From contig OU015503.1 of the NCBI GenBank assembly GCA_907164885.2, positions 70,798,488 through 70,862,487 of the forward strand: a DNA stretch of 64,000 bases, written 5' to 3'. Source of the stretch: Dolomedes plantarius. Taxonomy: Eukaryota; Arthropoda; Arachnida; Araneae; Dolomedidae. The notes below the pieces were generated by a model, which saw only the letters and a list, made by a program, of their open reading frames with translations, did not search any database and was not told the origin of the DNA. A program made the translations under genes and the position numbers. Below, piece after piece: positions 10,871 through 21,954 of the stretch (positions are counted from its first letter, which is position 1; each line of letters begins with the position of its first letter).

Positions 10871-12057
10871 ATATCTGCCTTATATATCTGTCTGTAGTCT
10901 TAGACAGGGTTCAACAATCAATAATGTGGCATAATAGGAACGACGAAGTAAAATGTGCAGTAAAAACAGCATTTGCAGCAATCTTATGAAAATACGTTTT
11001 TTTAAATGGTACTTTTGAATGTTTTGTTTGTAAAACAAATGTTTTAAACATATATATAACTAGGGGCTTTGCCCCTAGGCTCGCTACGCTCTCTCCTCTG
11101 TTATGGCTAATAGGGGTGATTCTCGGGCAATGTAACAGCCATTTACTGTTGTCAGTCGCCCTTATGCGAAGTGGATGAAGCCCGCCTATGGGTGAAAAAT
11201 TCGATCTTCTTTCATGTCCTTCTGCGAAGGAAGCGAATGAGAAGATTTTGTTGAAGTATTTTTTTTAAATTCAATTAAAAATCGAAATTTTAAGATAGAG
11301 ACTTGAAATTAGGTTTATATGAATGAGAAAGCTTTTGTCTTCCAGATGATGTAAATATTTTTTTTGTAACAAAATAAATCTGAGAGCATCAAACTTATAT
11401 TTGTCGAAACGCATAAATTTGTCGAAAAAGTGGGTTTTAAATTTTAATGAAAATATTAGTCTGTTTTAAATTATTTTTAAACAAATGAGGTCTTGTTTGA
11501 AGGAGAAATGTCTGTAGTCTTAGATTGTAAAAAAAATCAAAATTCTACGATCCTTTTTTGGCGAGTTATCGTAATCTGAACATGAAAAAGTCAATATTTT
11601 TCCACAAAACATAAAATAGAATAAAAACTTAAAGGCCGACGAAGATGAGACATGTCTTACTTTCCTTCCCACATTTTTCTGCATCTATTGGGATCGGTTT
11701 CGACCCCATACCCCCAGCGGGTTCGGAGGAGATAGCGTGACAAGCTTTTGAAAGCGGCTTCGGATTCAGCGGCAATTACATTTTTTTAGAATAGAGAGAA
11801 ACTGTTTCTTTGTCTTTTAACACCCTTTTACTATACATTGCGCACTATTGCATTTGAAATGCATTATATCAGATCTTTAAAAAAAAATGCTGAAAAAAAA
11901 AATTTCTTTTTTTTTTCAATATTTCAAAATGAATGCGCGATCGAAAGATATTTTTTTCGCAAGATTTTTTTACGGTTTTTTTATCTATAAGTGTAACAAG
12001 TTTTTTCAACTAGCCGTTTCCGAAAAACAAAGTTTTTTCGGCCAACCCTATTTTATG
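10871..12057. other. Intergenic with a possible Helitron end
   Basis: At 11060 the minus strand reads GGGGCAAAGCCCCTAG followed by T, next to TATATATA, which could be a Helitron 3' end with the element extending right. The hairpin touches CTAG directly, closer than usual, so this is weak. The rest is non-coding; homopolymer A and T runs around 11880-11960 produce an accidental frame. Confidence 0.3.
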
Positions 12058-12190
12058 TGTCCATCTCTAATTCATATTCCCCTCTCTCTGTATAATAGAA
12101 GGCAGACTGTTATTGGGTACTAACATTTTTGGCAATCCCGGTTGATATCCCAATTACTAAACTATCATATATCGTCGTATATCGTATCGA
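12058..12190 (+). repeat. Direct repeat, copy 2 of 2
   Basis: Partner of 10131-10259, slightly longer, with an extra CCCAATTACT-like insertion. Confidence 0.8.
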
Positions 12191-12640
12191 AACGCGTTGT
12201 AGATCACCGTAACGTAATTACCCGACGAAAGAAAAAGCGTTAGGCCCCGCTCGCTTTTTGCCACTAGGATAACGATGCCTTCTGATACTTCCTATCAGAG
12301 AGATTTATGTTAATTCTTTCCTAGCCTTCTATTCCACCATAATTCCGAGAAGAATGACGTCATAATCAGAAGTTTAAAAGGATAGTGTTAGTATATGATC
12401 GATTGATAACTAGTCGATCCATTGCTTCTGGCAGTTATTTCACGGAGCCATTTCGTTGCATGATGTTTCAAGATCATTTTCAAGTGCTATGCGGTTGAAA
12501 GAACTCTGTTAAAGATATCTGCGAATAAGATACAATTGCCTACTTCATGCCCCTTATGTATATTCACTCAAGAATTTAGTTGAAGCGAACGTTCTTATTT
12601 AATTCAATTACAAATTGTTCTATTTGAAGAACTGTGAATC
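12191..12640. other. Intergenic, nothing recognised
   Basis: No coding or repeat structure seen before the foldback element. Confidence 0.45.
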
Positions 12641-12642
12641 TA

Positions 12643-14121
12643 CATGGTGGTCATAAAAAAACTTTGCCGATATATGGACCTCCAGCGGCTGTCCCGTTCA
12701 CCCGATCGAGATGAGATTTCAGATATAGTTATTCAGAGGTATGAGCTCGGGATTCTATGAACGGAACAAAGTGGCGCTTACGGTTACGGTTATAGGTATA
12801 CAAACTCGAAATTTTAGAATGGCAATGATCACTTTTTCCCCCTCGCAAAATGCTCAGCGCATGCAAAAACCCTAAAGAACGTTGGAACGATACGTGTATC
12901 AACAAAAAACGGACGTGTTTTGCTCGCACAAAAAAAAAAGCTCTGCGAACGACCAACAAAAACACGATGATAGCACCCATGTGGAAAATGTGTAATCCAA
13001 ATAAAAGTTTTCTTTTGTCCAATCTGTGTTGTCTTCAGTAATTGGTGTCTTGCATCTGTCATATGCATATTTCCTCCGTGCGCCCCGATCGTGTTTTTGT
13101 AGGTCTTTCGCAGATCTGTTTTTTGTGTGGGCATAATGCGTCCGTTTTTTATGATACACGTACCGTTCCAGTGCTCTTTAGGGTTTTCGCATGCGTTGAG
13201 CATTTTGCGACGTGAAAAGGTGGGCGTTGCCATTCCAAAATTTCGAGTTTCTGCACCTATAACTCTAACCGTGAGCGCCACTTTGGGAACAGATATGTCA
13301 GACGCACCTCCCTTGGCGACAAGTTGGCGCCAAAAGTTTTTGCCGCCAACTTGTCGCCAAGGGGGTTTCCGCAAACATGTTAGGCTTAAAGTGCGAAATG
13401 TAAACAGAATATATAACAAATGTAGTAAATTGAAACGTAATAAATTGAAAAACAAACTTACTGCTCGCTTTATTAAACTTGTAGGCGAACACGGGATCTT
13501 AAAAACACATAAATACAAAAAATAAAAGCTTGAAAATAATGAAAAATTTGTTATGGGGGTCTGCGTTTGTTGCGTATACTATATCTGTACCCCGCTGCAT
13601 TTTATATCAACCACAGCGTTTCAAAAAACTCAAACGTAGAAACGTATAACACAACCACAATGTAAATCCATCAAACCACATCTAAATTTACCGTTTAAAT
13701 TAACATTTAATTTTAAAAAAACCGAAAAAACCTTTTCTAGCCTCCCACTTTATATCCCTAACAACCCCAACAGTACGCCTATCTCTCAAAAATCTACATC
13801 TAATACTATCCAAAATTTGTCATTAATATTTCGCAACAACATGGCCGCCATATTATATCACGTAAACAAACTCGTACGACTAGCCATTCAAACTGGGTTG
13901 CCACAAAATAACAAAATCTCGCCAAAATCGCATGGTTACCACGCCAAACACAAAATCGCCAAACTTGACAGGGAGGTGCGTATAACACATCTGTGCCCCA
14001 CTTTGTTGCCGTTCACAAAATTCCCGAGCTCATACCTCTAAATAACTATTTCTAAAATCTCATCCCAACGGAGCGGCAACTAGAGGTCCATATGCCCGCA
14101 AAGTTTTTTATGACCACCCTG
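12643..14121. mobile_element. Multi-armed foldback element with TA target (1479 bp)
   Basis: Both ends read inward as CA-GGTGGTCATAAAAAACTTTGC and are flanked by TA (12641-12642, 14122-14123). The terminal inverted repeats run about 125 bp. Inside, a second inverted pair of about 190-220 bp starts at AAAGTGGCGC near 12768 and ends near 13283, sharing ATTTTGGAATGGCAA and GCATGCAAAAACCCTAAAG-type words. A perfect hairpin lies at 13310-13363, and a third stretch (GCACCTCCCT) occurs near both 13305 and, inverted, 13975. No transposase was found; frames at 12829-13518 are arm translations. Probably a non-autonomous Tc1/mariner-class element. Confidence 0.75.
13310..13363. other. Perfect 20-bp hairpin
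   Basis: CCCTTGGCGACAAGTTGGCG (13310-13329) pairs perfectly with 13344-13363 around a 14-nt loop. It lies inside the foldback element at 12643-14121. Confidence 0.9.
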
Positions 14122-14123
14122 TA

Positions 14124-15098
14124 TATATCTAATCTTTGCCAGAGCTGTTGTAACCACTTGAATACTATGCCATTTCTTTCAATATTCTTTCGACACTCAA
14201 CGACATTAGTTCACTAAATGTGCCTAATTTCTTTTTACCGTGAGATATTAGAGTAGATAACTCTCGCTTCCATGTTTAAACAGTGTCCAATCAAAACTAC
14301 GATTTTTATTCCCGTCTTATGAATGAATGTTTCGTTTAAAAAAAAATTCAATCACGAAATTTTTCTAGGCCACAGACGTGCAAACAAAAGGAGAGTCGAA
14401 CAGAATTCCAAAACTTATATTGCAACTTCTCATCCCAACCCCCCTGAATAAACGTTGCTTCGATCCAATAACTCCTATACTATCTTTCTCTGCTGTGCGC
14501 TATATCGGAACTTCGTTGAGAATCGCAGACTGCAGTCTTCGGAATCAATCTATTTTTGTTTTTGTTTTCCATTCTTTGTCCCTTGGGAATCAATGAAAGC
14601 ATTGTTTCATCTACGTCGAATTCCGGCTGATTTATATTTGCCATGAGATCAAGGGAAGGGAAGTTCCACAAAAACTTCTCTGTCATGATTCGATTCGGTT
14701 GGATCACGTGATCCTCCTACGTTATGTAGCCTCCACCACATGTCAAATACGTCTCCTTGCCCTATAGATATTCGGTAGATTTAATGAAGCTTCTATTTCG
14801 AAGTGATTTTTGAAGCTGTAAAGATAGGAAAAGGAGATCTCTACTTTCCCTGATGTAAGATAGCAGCAGTAACTTCCCATTGATATGTCTTTCAGAAATT
14901 CATTGCTCTCGATTTTTAGTGGTTTCAGTTTAAACATACTGAAAATTATGTTACTTTTATCCTTCTTTATACGACTCTATTTGCAAGACATCGCCCAGTT
15001 ACACGTCCAACATAGGTTTCTGGCACAAAAACATTTCCAATGATAAACTTTTACAGAAATCATTTCCCGGGGCATTTTCTTGCCCCCCAGTACCTCCA
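14124..15098. other. Intergenic, nothing recognised
   Basis: No coding or repeat structure recognised; short frames on both strands overlap each other and look accidental. Confidence 0.45.
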
Positions 15099-15107
15099 CC
15101 CCGTGAA

Positions 15108-15569
15108 AGGTCCATGTCGCTGGCCCGGCACTTTTGGAATTTCGAGTTGAAACTTTCACAAAAATTAGTACCTAATTAGTACCAATTAGTACCAAAATAT
15201 TAGAATTAGTACCCATCAGGATCACGAGTTATAGCGTATTCGATTCTTCCGGGCCAGCGACAATCAGGTCGCTTCCGAGCCAGATGCTTTGGAATTTCAA
15301 GTTGAAACTTTCACAAAAATTAGTACCTAATTAGTACTAATTAGTACCAAAATATTAGAATTAGTACCCATCAGGATCGCGAGTTATAGCGTGTCCGATT
15401 CTGCCGGGCTACCACGTCGCTGGCCCGGCAGAATCGGACACGCTATAACTCGCGATCCTGATGGGTACTAATTCAAATATTTTGGTACTAATTGGTACTA
15501 ATTAGGTACTAATTTTTGTGAAAGTTTCAACTCGAAATTCCAAAAGTGCCGGGCCAGCGACATGGACCT
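15108..15569. mobile_element. Compound palindromic element with 9-bp target duplication (462 bp)
   Basis: A perfect 9-bp direct repeat CCCCGTGAA flanks it (15099-15107, 15570-15578), the size typical of Mutator-like insertions. The ends are AGGTCCATGTCGCTGGCCCG, inverted over roughly 150 bp. It is built of three units of about 146 bp: 15116-15261, 15268-15414 (same direction) and 15416-15561 (inverted). Each unit is bounded by GTCGCTGGCCCGG-like ends in inverted orientation and holds several ATTAGTACC repeats. No coding capacity. Confidence 0.85.
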
Positions 15570-15614
15570 CCCCGTGAAGGAATCTTTCTTGGATTAAGTC
15601 CCTATTCTCTAAAA

Positions 15615-16445
15615 CAGTGCTCCGCAACCGCTGTGCCGTGGCACACTAGTGTGCCGCGAGGTGATCTTGACTGTGCCGCGGAGATTTTATCGATTATGAA
15701 AATAAAAAAATTAACCACCGCATTAAATAGAAATTTTTCTAAGTAAAATATTCCTCTAACTTTTTGTTAATATGTAATTTTTCTGGGTCGAAATTATACA
15801 CAAAACAATAACATGTTGTTAGCTATACATTGTATGTATAAAACTCGAGCGTCATATTTCTGGATTTCAGTTAAGAAAAAACATCTCCAAATTTCTGACA
15901 AGGCCATTGCAATTTTGCTCCAATTTTCTACGACATACTTATGCGACCAAAGTTTTTCGATACTGGTTCTAACTGAAAATGACAAACGATCATATTTAAA
16001 GGGCCTTGACCATGAACTGTAGCTCTTTCTATTATAGAGCCAAATATAAAACGTGCAAATATAAAACACACATTTATCAAAACAATCTCAATTATCTCAT
16101 TAATAAATTAGTTATGTTTAAATTAACTTTGATTTATTAGGCGTAAGTGAAGACCAAAAAACAAATTTTAATATAAAAATTTAAAGAGAAAATATTTTTA
16201 CTTGTAAACTATAATTTTACATTTTTGTTCTTGTGTTGGTGTACAGTTCAAAATGATTTATATAAAACTTAAATTATTATAATTATCTTGATACATAGAG
16301 CTATTTTGTTGTGTTTTTTATCTAGTAAAAACATATACGTATTTATTGTAATTTATATATTTGCAAGCTTTTTCTTGTGGTGTGCCGCGGAATTATCGAA
16401 AAAAACGTTGTTGTGCCGTGGAAGATAAAAGGTTGCGGAGCTCTG
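15615..16445 (+). mobile_element. hAT element, internally deleted (831 bp)
   Basis: Terminal repeats CAGTGCTCCGCAACC and, inverted, CAGAGCTCCGCAACC are flanked by 8-bp duplications CTCTAAAA (15607-15614) and CTCTAGAA (16446-16453), differing at one base. TGTGCCGYGG words lie inside both ends. It retains the C-terminal end of its transposase. Confidence 0.88.
15813..16022 (+). pseudogene. hAT transposase C-terminal fragment
   Basis: The frame contains SVKKKHLQISDKAIAILLQF followed by STTYLCDQSFSIL and NDKRSYLKGLDHEL. This is the pattern of the hAT C-terminal dimerisation region, where a conserved STxxCExxFS-like core is followed by the K-R-L segment. The acidic residue usual after the Cys is Asp here. 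The catalytic DDE core and the zinc-finger N terminus are missing, so the fragment cannot act as a transposase. It fits the ZBED/SCAND3-like subgroup best. Confidence 0.75.
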
Positions 16446-16453
16446 CTCTAGAA

Positions 16454-16935
16454 CAGGGGTCGGCAACACGGTGCCCGCGGGCACCATGTTGCCGACGAAA
16501 TAATCCTAACGTAAGGTGCCCGACGTTCAAATTTCTAAAATTTTTAGATATTTGAATAACAAACGCTCGTACTTGAAATGAATAATTTTAATTAAAAAAA
16601 TTAAAAATCAAAAACTGAGCAGTGCGATCTCTCGACAGCGTCGTTCTCACCTTGCTTCTATGATAAGTGCGATAAATGGATTAAAAGGTAATTTTTTGCC
16701 CTGGGAATTGCATATTGAGAAAGATAATTTATCACTTTCCCAAATTTAAAATTTTAATATTATTGCGATGGAAATGCTATCACCTATTAGTTTGTCAAAC
16801 ATTTTGATTTCATACTGGAAGAATTTAATACTAAGAATTTATGCTTGTAAATCTTTGCTTTCTAATATGAAATACTTAAACTCAAAGTACCGATCAAGTC
16901 CCACTGATACTTACTTGGACCAATGCTTGTGAACA
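16454..16935 (+). mobile_element. Second hAT fragment, 3'-truncated
   Basis: Starts with CAGGGGTCGGCAAC, a classic hAT terminus, immediately after the 8-bp CTCTAGAA that closes the previous hAT. Near 16860-16930 a decayed frame reads SNMKYLNSKYRSSPTDTYLD, which resembles the hAT C-terminal MNxxKxKxRxxLTDxHL segment. No right-hand terminal repeat is present; the sequence runs into a TA-rich patch and a mariner. Confidence 0.7.
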
Positions 16936-17146
16936 GGGATATATATAAATATATACGAGGGTTGGGGTATAAGTCATGGCAACTATTTTTTTTTCTTGTA
17001 GATATGTGAACGGATCACAAACGTATATGTGTCGTGTGGAAGTTCTGCAGGCATAGTGTGTATGCAGAACAACAGATGGCTCTGTGATAGCTGGTAGTAG
17101 CGCAGCGAGGGCTCTGAAATCGGTCAGCTTGTGAGTATCGTTCGAG

Positions 17147-17286
17147 ATGGAAGTAACCCGTGTTGAGCAGCGCGCTTACATCAAAATAGCCGTTCTCCGA
17201 GGGAGAAATGCGATGGAATGTCACAGTGAATTAGTAGAAGCCCTTGGGAATAATGCCCTACCACATCGTGCAGTGACAATACATTT
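17147..17286 (+). pseudogene. Mariner transposase N-terminal fragment
   Basis: The frame opens MEVTRVEQRAYIKIAVLRGR and continues CHSELVEALGNNALPHRAV, the N-terminal helix-turn-helix that binds the mariner ends. Only about 46 residues remain before the MITE insertion. The DDE catalytic core is absent from the rest of the element, so it is a dead, deleted copy. Confidence 0.75.
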
Positions 17287-17287
17287 A

Positions 17288-17807
17288 GGCCCGTTGCACA
17301 CACGGCGTAGGCGGAGATTTTCCATCGGACGTCGTTCTAAAAGTAGAGCTTACACACACGGCGAAAAACTCCGTCGCCGGGGAAAAAGCCCACCCTTCCT
17401 TTTCGAATCCTGCACGTGTTCAAGAAAACCAGAGGGGTCGCAACAACGCCCCCCTCCCCCCAGCCGGGATCGGAGGAGCCCTCCTTTTCGAATCCCCTTT
17501 ACGATTCCAAGAAAACCAGCCCCCCCCCAGCAAACCCCCAAACACCCCTCTCGCAAATGACCCTACGACGGTAGAGTCCGCTGTGTGTGTAAGCGTGCAT
17601 AGGGTCACATGGAATACTACTTCAATCTGGCGTCAACGAATCCGACGGCACACAGTGGCACTCGACAGCTGCACAGGCTACCGTCGAAGAAAAATTTCAT
17701 TTTCCGCTGTGTGTGCAAGCTCCAATTGACTTCTGTGGTCTACTGTTGGAACGACGTCCGATAGAAAATTTCCGCTAGAGATAAAAACGCTGTGTGTGCA
17801 ACGGGCC
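17288..17807. mobile_element. PIF/Harbinger-like MITE inside the mariner (520 bp)
   Basis: Ends GGCCCGTTGCACACACGGCG and, inverted, CGCTGTGTGTGCAACGGGCC. The 3-bp flanks are TTA (left) and TGA (right), consistent with a TWA target with one mutation. The motif CTTACACACACGGCG recurs inside both ends: 17350, 17577 (inverted) and 17705 (inverted, CTTGCACACACAGCG). Repeated sites of this kind are typical binding sites for a transposase supplied in trans. The interior is C-rich and non-coding. Confidence 0.7.
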
Positions 17808-17905
17808 TGAGGGTCTTTACGCCCAGGTTTGTCATGTCAACTTTATGTGCACTGTGTTATCATTCTTTTGCACGGTGAAGGCCATATTGCCCTGTATACT
17901 ACCGT

Positions 17906-17948
17906 AATAGCACTGAAATATCGTGTGTTACGATATTTCAGTGCTATT
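17906..17948. other. Perfect 19-bp hairpin, 5-nt loop
   Basis: AATAGCACTGAAATATCGT (17906-17924) is followed by GTGTT and its exact reverse complement (17930-17948), inside the mariner remnant. The perfect pairing in an otherwise decayed element suggests a recent origin. Confidence 0.9.
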
Positions 17949-18064
17949 CATTGTCCACACATGTAGTTAAGACCTTGTCCTTTCGTCTGTATATGTCACA
18001 TTTTCCAACCGGACTGGTATCTTCAAGACAAAAAATAGTTGCCATGACTTATACTCCAACCCTC

Positions 18065-18065
<1 letters not shown>

Positions 18066-18134
<69 letters not shown>
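18066..18134. repeat. (TA)n microsatellite
   Basis: Alternating TA tract directly adjoining the right end of the mariner. Confidence 0.95.
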
Positions 18135-18136
<2 letters not shown>

Positions 18137-19123
18137 TTTAAACTTAAAACAGGCGCCAACTAGTACTTACGAATGATCTAAATTCACTAGAGAAAGTTGC
18201 CAACATTTCTCACCAATCATAGTGTAAGGCATTCCATTAACTTAAATTGATGTATCAGAACTTTGTTTCTCGAAAATAAATACTAACATGAAAAATAAAA
18301 AATGCATATTTAAAAACTGAAGGATTCATATCCTCAGAACCATCAAAAAAAAATTAGAAGAAAAATGAATCGAATTTAAGTATCATTATGAAATTAAAAA
18401 CAGAATTTTCAAAATGTATAGAATTTTTATCAGGGAGCAACTAACTGAATAGAAGAATCCATTTTAGCATAAGCAAGAACTCAGCTGAGCGCGAACAAGT
18501 ACAGGATAAACAGGTACAGAATAAAACTTTTCACACTGCAGTGTTTGGGGAGAGCTAACACGTAGCTGTTACACACGTAGTTGTTAGATGCAAAGACTAT
18601 GGAAAATAAAAATAATTTTTCAAAATGCATAATAAAAAAATGCAACGAAAAGAAAAAAATAGAAACTTTTTTACTCTGGACTTTCAAGAACACCATAAGG
18701 CCGCTTCTCGAAAACCTGGTTCCATGTCTCATTCAACTCAAATTTATCTTAACTTGGCCATTTTACTTCAGGAAGCGATGTTGGTTCGTCCATACGTATC
18801 TCCTACAAGAAACCAGCAACTACCGCTGTGCATTGGCCGAATGTCGAAAGAAAGCCTGCAACATTTTGAAAAGAATATATTATAAAAACATGACTCAAAA
18901 TGTCTAGCGAAAAGGAATGGAAATCTGAGAAAACTATTGCTTCTGGAAGTAAGACGGCAATAACCGATAGTGATTTCTCAATACCCTGACGAAGCTTTTC
19001 ATGAGGCTCTAATTAGTGGCGGATAATCGCACAGGCTCAAGAAACGTGCCCTTGGGGCCTCCGGAAGTTAGCAACTTCAAAAAGAAATGCGTTTTACGGA
19101 CCTCAGGCAAAAATATCATCTTT
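18135..19123. other. Intergenic, nothing recognised
   Basis: Overlapping short frames at 18481-18907 on both strands resemble no protein I know. No repeats seen. Confidence 0.45.
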
Positions 19124-19152
19124 ATCTAGACTAGTGGTTTCCAACCTTTGGG

Positions 19153-19323
19153 GCCAAGTGACGGCCGAATGGCTAAGACGCTGGCATTCGGTTCAGATCC
19201 TATGAGTTCGAGTCCCACTGTTGGCATGGATGTTTGTAGCCGGTCGGAATCGGCTTTAAACTGTAGATCCCGGTCTAATTAGCCTTTGTGTAGCAAATGT
19301 TGACCGTAGCGCTTCAAACCAAA
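19153..19323 (+). mobile_element. tRNA-derived SINE, 171 bp
   Basis: The head has an A box (CGGCCGAATGG) and a B box (AGTTCGAGTCC) about 40 bp apart, resembling a Leu/Ser-type tRNA, so RNA polymerase III transcription is likely. A unique body follows, ending in an A/C-rich CAAACCAAA. Perfect 12-bp duplications CCAACCTTTGGG (19141-19152, 19324-19335) are the mark of target-primed insertion. The target lies within the terminal repeat of the host hAT. The head is not a functional tRNA, since the acceptor stem does not pair. Confidence 0.85.
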
Positions 19324-19452
19324 CCAACCTTTGGGTCGCACACACACTTCGCTACACTCTCGCGTAGTAACACACATCCCCCCAGAACACACTTCGCGAC
19401 CCCCATAGGGATCACGAAGTGTGTTAGTTACCACAATTTTATTCAATTAAAA

Positions 19453-19878
19453 TAATTACAAGATAAAAAGAACTTTTTATATACCATGTTTTTTAATTTT
19501 CTGTTGAATCATATAAACTTGACAATTCAATGTATTAATAAATACTTTTTTCAAATTTTTTTGATGAATTACCCATCAACTTGAAAGAGAATTAAGTTGA
19601 TTGGAAGTTAACTTGCGTTTAAATTTTCGTTCCCGTCCCGGCCGATAGAGGGCTGCACCAGTCTGCAAAAGAAAATCAACTGAAAATGAATGCAAACCGG
19701 CTTAAAGATGGCTAAAAGTATTAAAAGAATGCATTTTCATCGTGTTCTGAGCTATTCTAAAAGTTCCAAATGTCTAGCTAGTCGGGAAGTTAGTTAAAAA
19801 TCGATTGCAAGATTTGTAATGGACAAACACTCAGACACACACACAAACAAGAAAGCAAGTTAATAAAAATATGGTAAT
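19453..19878 (+). repeat. Dispersed repeat family A, copy 2
   Basis: Same ends and internal landmarks as 8674-9101; located inside the large hAT remnant. Confidence 0.8.
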
Positions 19879-21016
19879 AACTCTGTGTTCAGATGGCAAA
19901 ATGGTATAAGAAATTTACGTGACAGAAATTCGAAGATTCAAGATGTCATGAAAAATCAGCAATTTCTTTGACATGAGCAAACGTGGTACCAATGTTTCAG
20001 AAAAACAGTTGGCTATTACTTACAGTAGTTACAGTAAATAGAAAATATCGGCGAACGAGAATGTGAAAATCCCAATTTTTTTAAGAAAAGTTTCTTATAA
20101 CATTTTGCCATCTGAGCACAGAACTTTTCGGCGAATGTTCCCGAAAACAATTTGTTATTTCGCTTGAAACGGTAAGACAGTGATGTTTTGTAAAGGGATA
20201 AGTGTCATTCAATGCGCAAACTCTGTTCGTTAGAAATCCATCGCATTTATTGAGTAGTCAGTGAAACTTGCGGTTACTACGTATAGTACAAAAAATTATA
20301 ATCGTCAGTTTATCTTTCATAAGTCTGCTGCTATCACTTTAGTCATTACTATTGTAATTTTTTCAATGGAATAAAGCAATTTTATTTCAGTAAGAGTTTT
20401 TCTTTTTATCAATATAAAACAGTTACGTGACTGACTGACTGACAGATAACGCACAGACCAAACCGCTGGACCTAAAAAGCTGAAATTTTGCACGGTGATT
20501 TTTCCATTAATGTAGGGGATTTTTAATGATGTAAGAAAGATTTTTGAAAAATTCTTCTTCGATTATTTTAAAATAAAATTTTTAATCTGCTTTTGTAACA
20601 TTCTTTGAAGTTTTCATTTAAAATAATATTTTGAGGGTTATAAAATTTATATCACGAGAAAGATCATGACAATTCCTTTAAAATTAAATCTTTTTCGAAT
20701 CTTTACCTCCATTTTCTGGATTCTGGTGAATTTTTAAAGATTGATTTTTAGAATTTAATTTATTAAATGCTATCACGTGGTTTCGCTTCTATTTGTGGTA
20801 CTTTATATTAATTTTGAGTCACGCGCCTAGCAATGAAATAAATTGACAAAAAAATATTAAAATACGGTAAAAGAAAAAAATTTACCTCTAGACTAATTGA
20901 GATGGAAGTTTTTAAAGTATTTAATTCAAATGAGTATGTGTTATGGATATAAAACATACAAATTAATTGCATACATTGACCGTTGTATTCATCATAGTTA
21001 AATATATATATATATA

Positions 21017-21304
<288 letters not shown>

Positions 21305-21783
21305 TGCATACATTAACCGTTGTATTTAATTTGAATGTACTCCGTAGCGAAGCACTGTTTTTCAGATAGTTACACTATAAATCTGTATCAATATGGTAGG
21401 TGCATTATATTTCTTCAGGTTGTGTTCTGTTCTATCTTTGACACACTTTTGACTGAGAGGTGAATGATTTTTTAATGATTTTCATTTCTTGCAAATTTCT
21501 TTTTGGTTTCATTAAACATTTCGATAGAATTAAACTGCAATAAATTTTGTTTCTTTCTTCTGTCTTTTTAATGGGAAAAAAAGCAGGAAGTGAAGGGGAG
21601 GTGTGGATGGGGGGAGGGAGTCTCAGGATGCGTAGAAACCACTGAAGGGGGAAGAGACTGGAAAAAGGTTGGAAAACATTAATCTAGACAATTTACCTCC
21701 ATCGAAGGACAAACGACGTACTACAGGTTTTTACTACCTAATAACTAACCAATAATTTTTTTCTTTCCGACCGTGAGAAGTGT

Positions 21784-21823
21784 AATGAATATTGCTTATC
21801 TCAAGTAATAAGCAATATTCATT
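21784..21823. other. Perfect 16-bp hairpin
   Basis: AATGAATATTGCTTAT (21784-21799) pairs perfectly with 21808-21823 around an 8-nt loop, in otherwise unremarkable sequence. Confidence 0.85.
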
Positions 21824-21954
21824 AATAGTATTTAGAACAAAGGGATCTCAAAATTACATTACACTAGGGGACCCTCTAAATACCTCATTCACAACTGGCC
21901 CGGATTTTAGCACTCATGAAAGTTATGAAAATAATTGAAAATTATACGTAAAAA

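Larger units (their letters stand above)
16956..18065 (+). mobile_element. Mariner element split by a PIF-like MITE
   Basis: Inverted ends CGAGGGTTGG-GTATAAGTCATGGCAACTA are flanked by TA (16954-16955, 18066-18067). Without the 520-bp insertion at 17288-17807 only about 590 bp remain, so most of the roughly 1.3-kb mariner is deleted. The left flank is a short TA-rich stretch and the right flank a (TA)n tract. Confidence 0.88.

Noticed and set aside
12829..13518. 229-codon minus-strand frame, the longest on that strand in this part
   Set aside because: It spans both inner arms and the hairpin of the foldback element, and the plus strand is also open there; open frames follow from the inverted symmetry.
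17147..17560. 137-codon frame beginning with mariner sequence and ending in Arg/Pro-rich residues
   Set aside because: Only the first ~46 codons are mariner; the rest is a translation of the inserted MITE, so it is not a genuine fusion gene.
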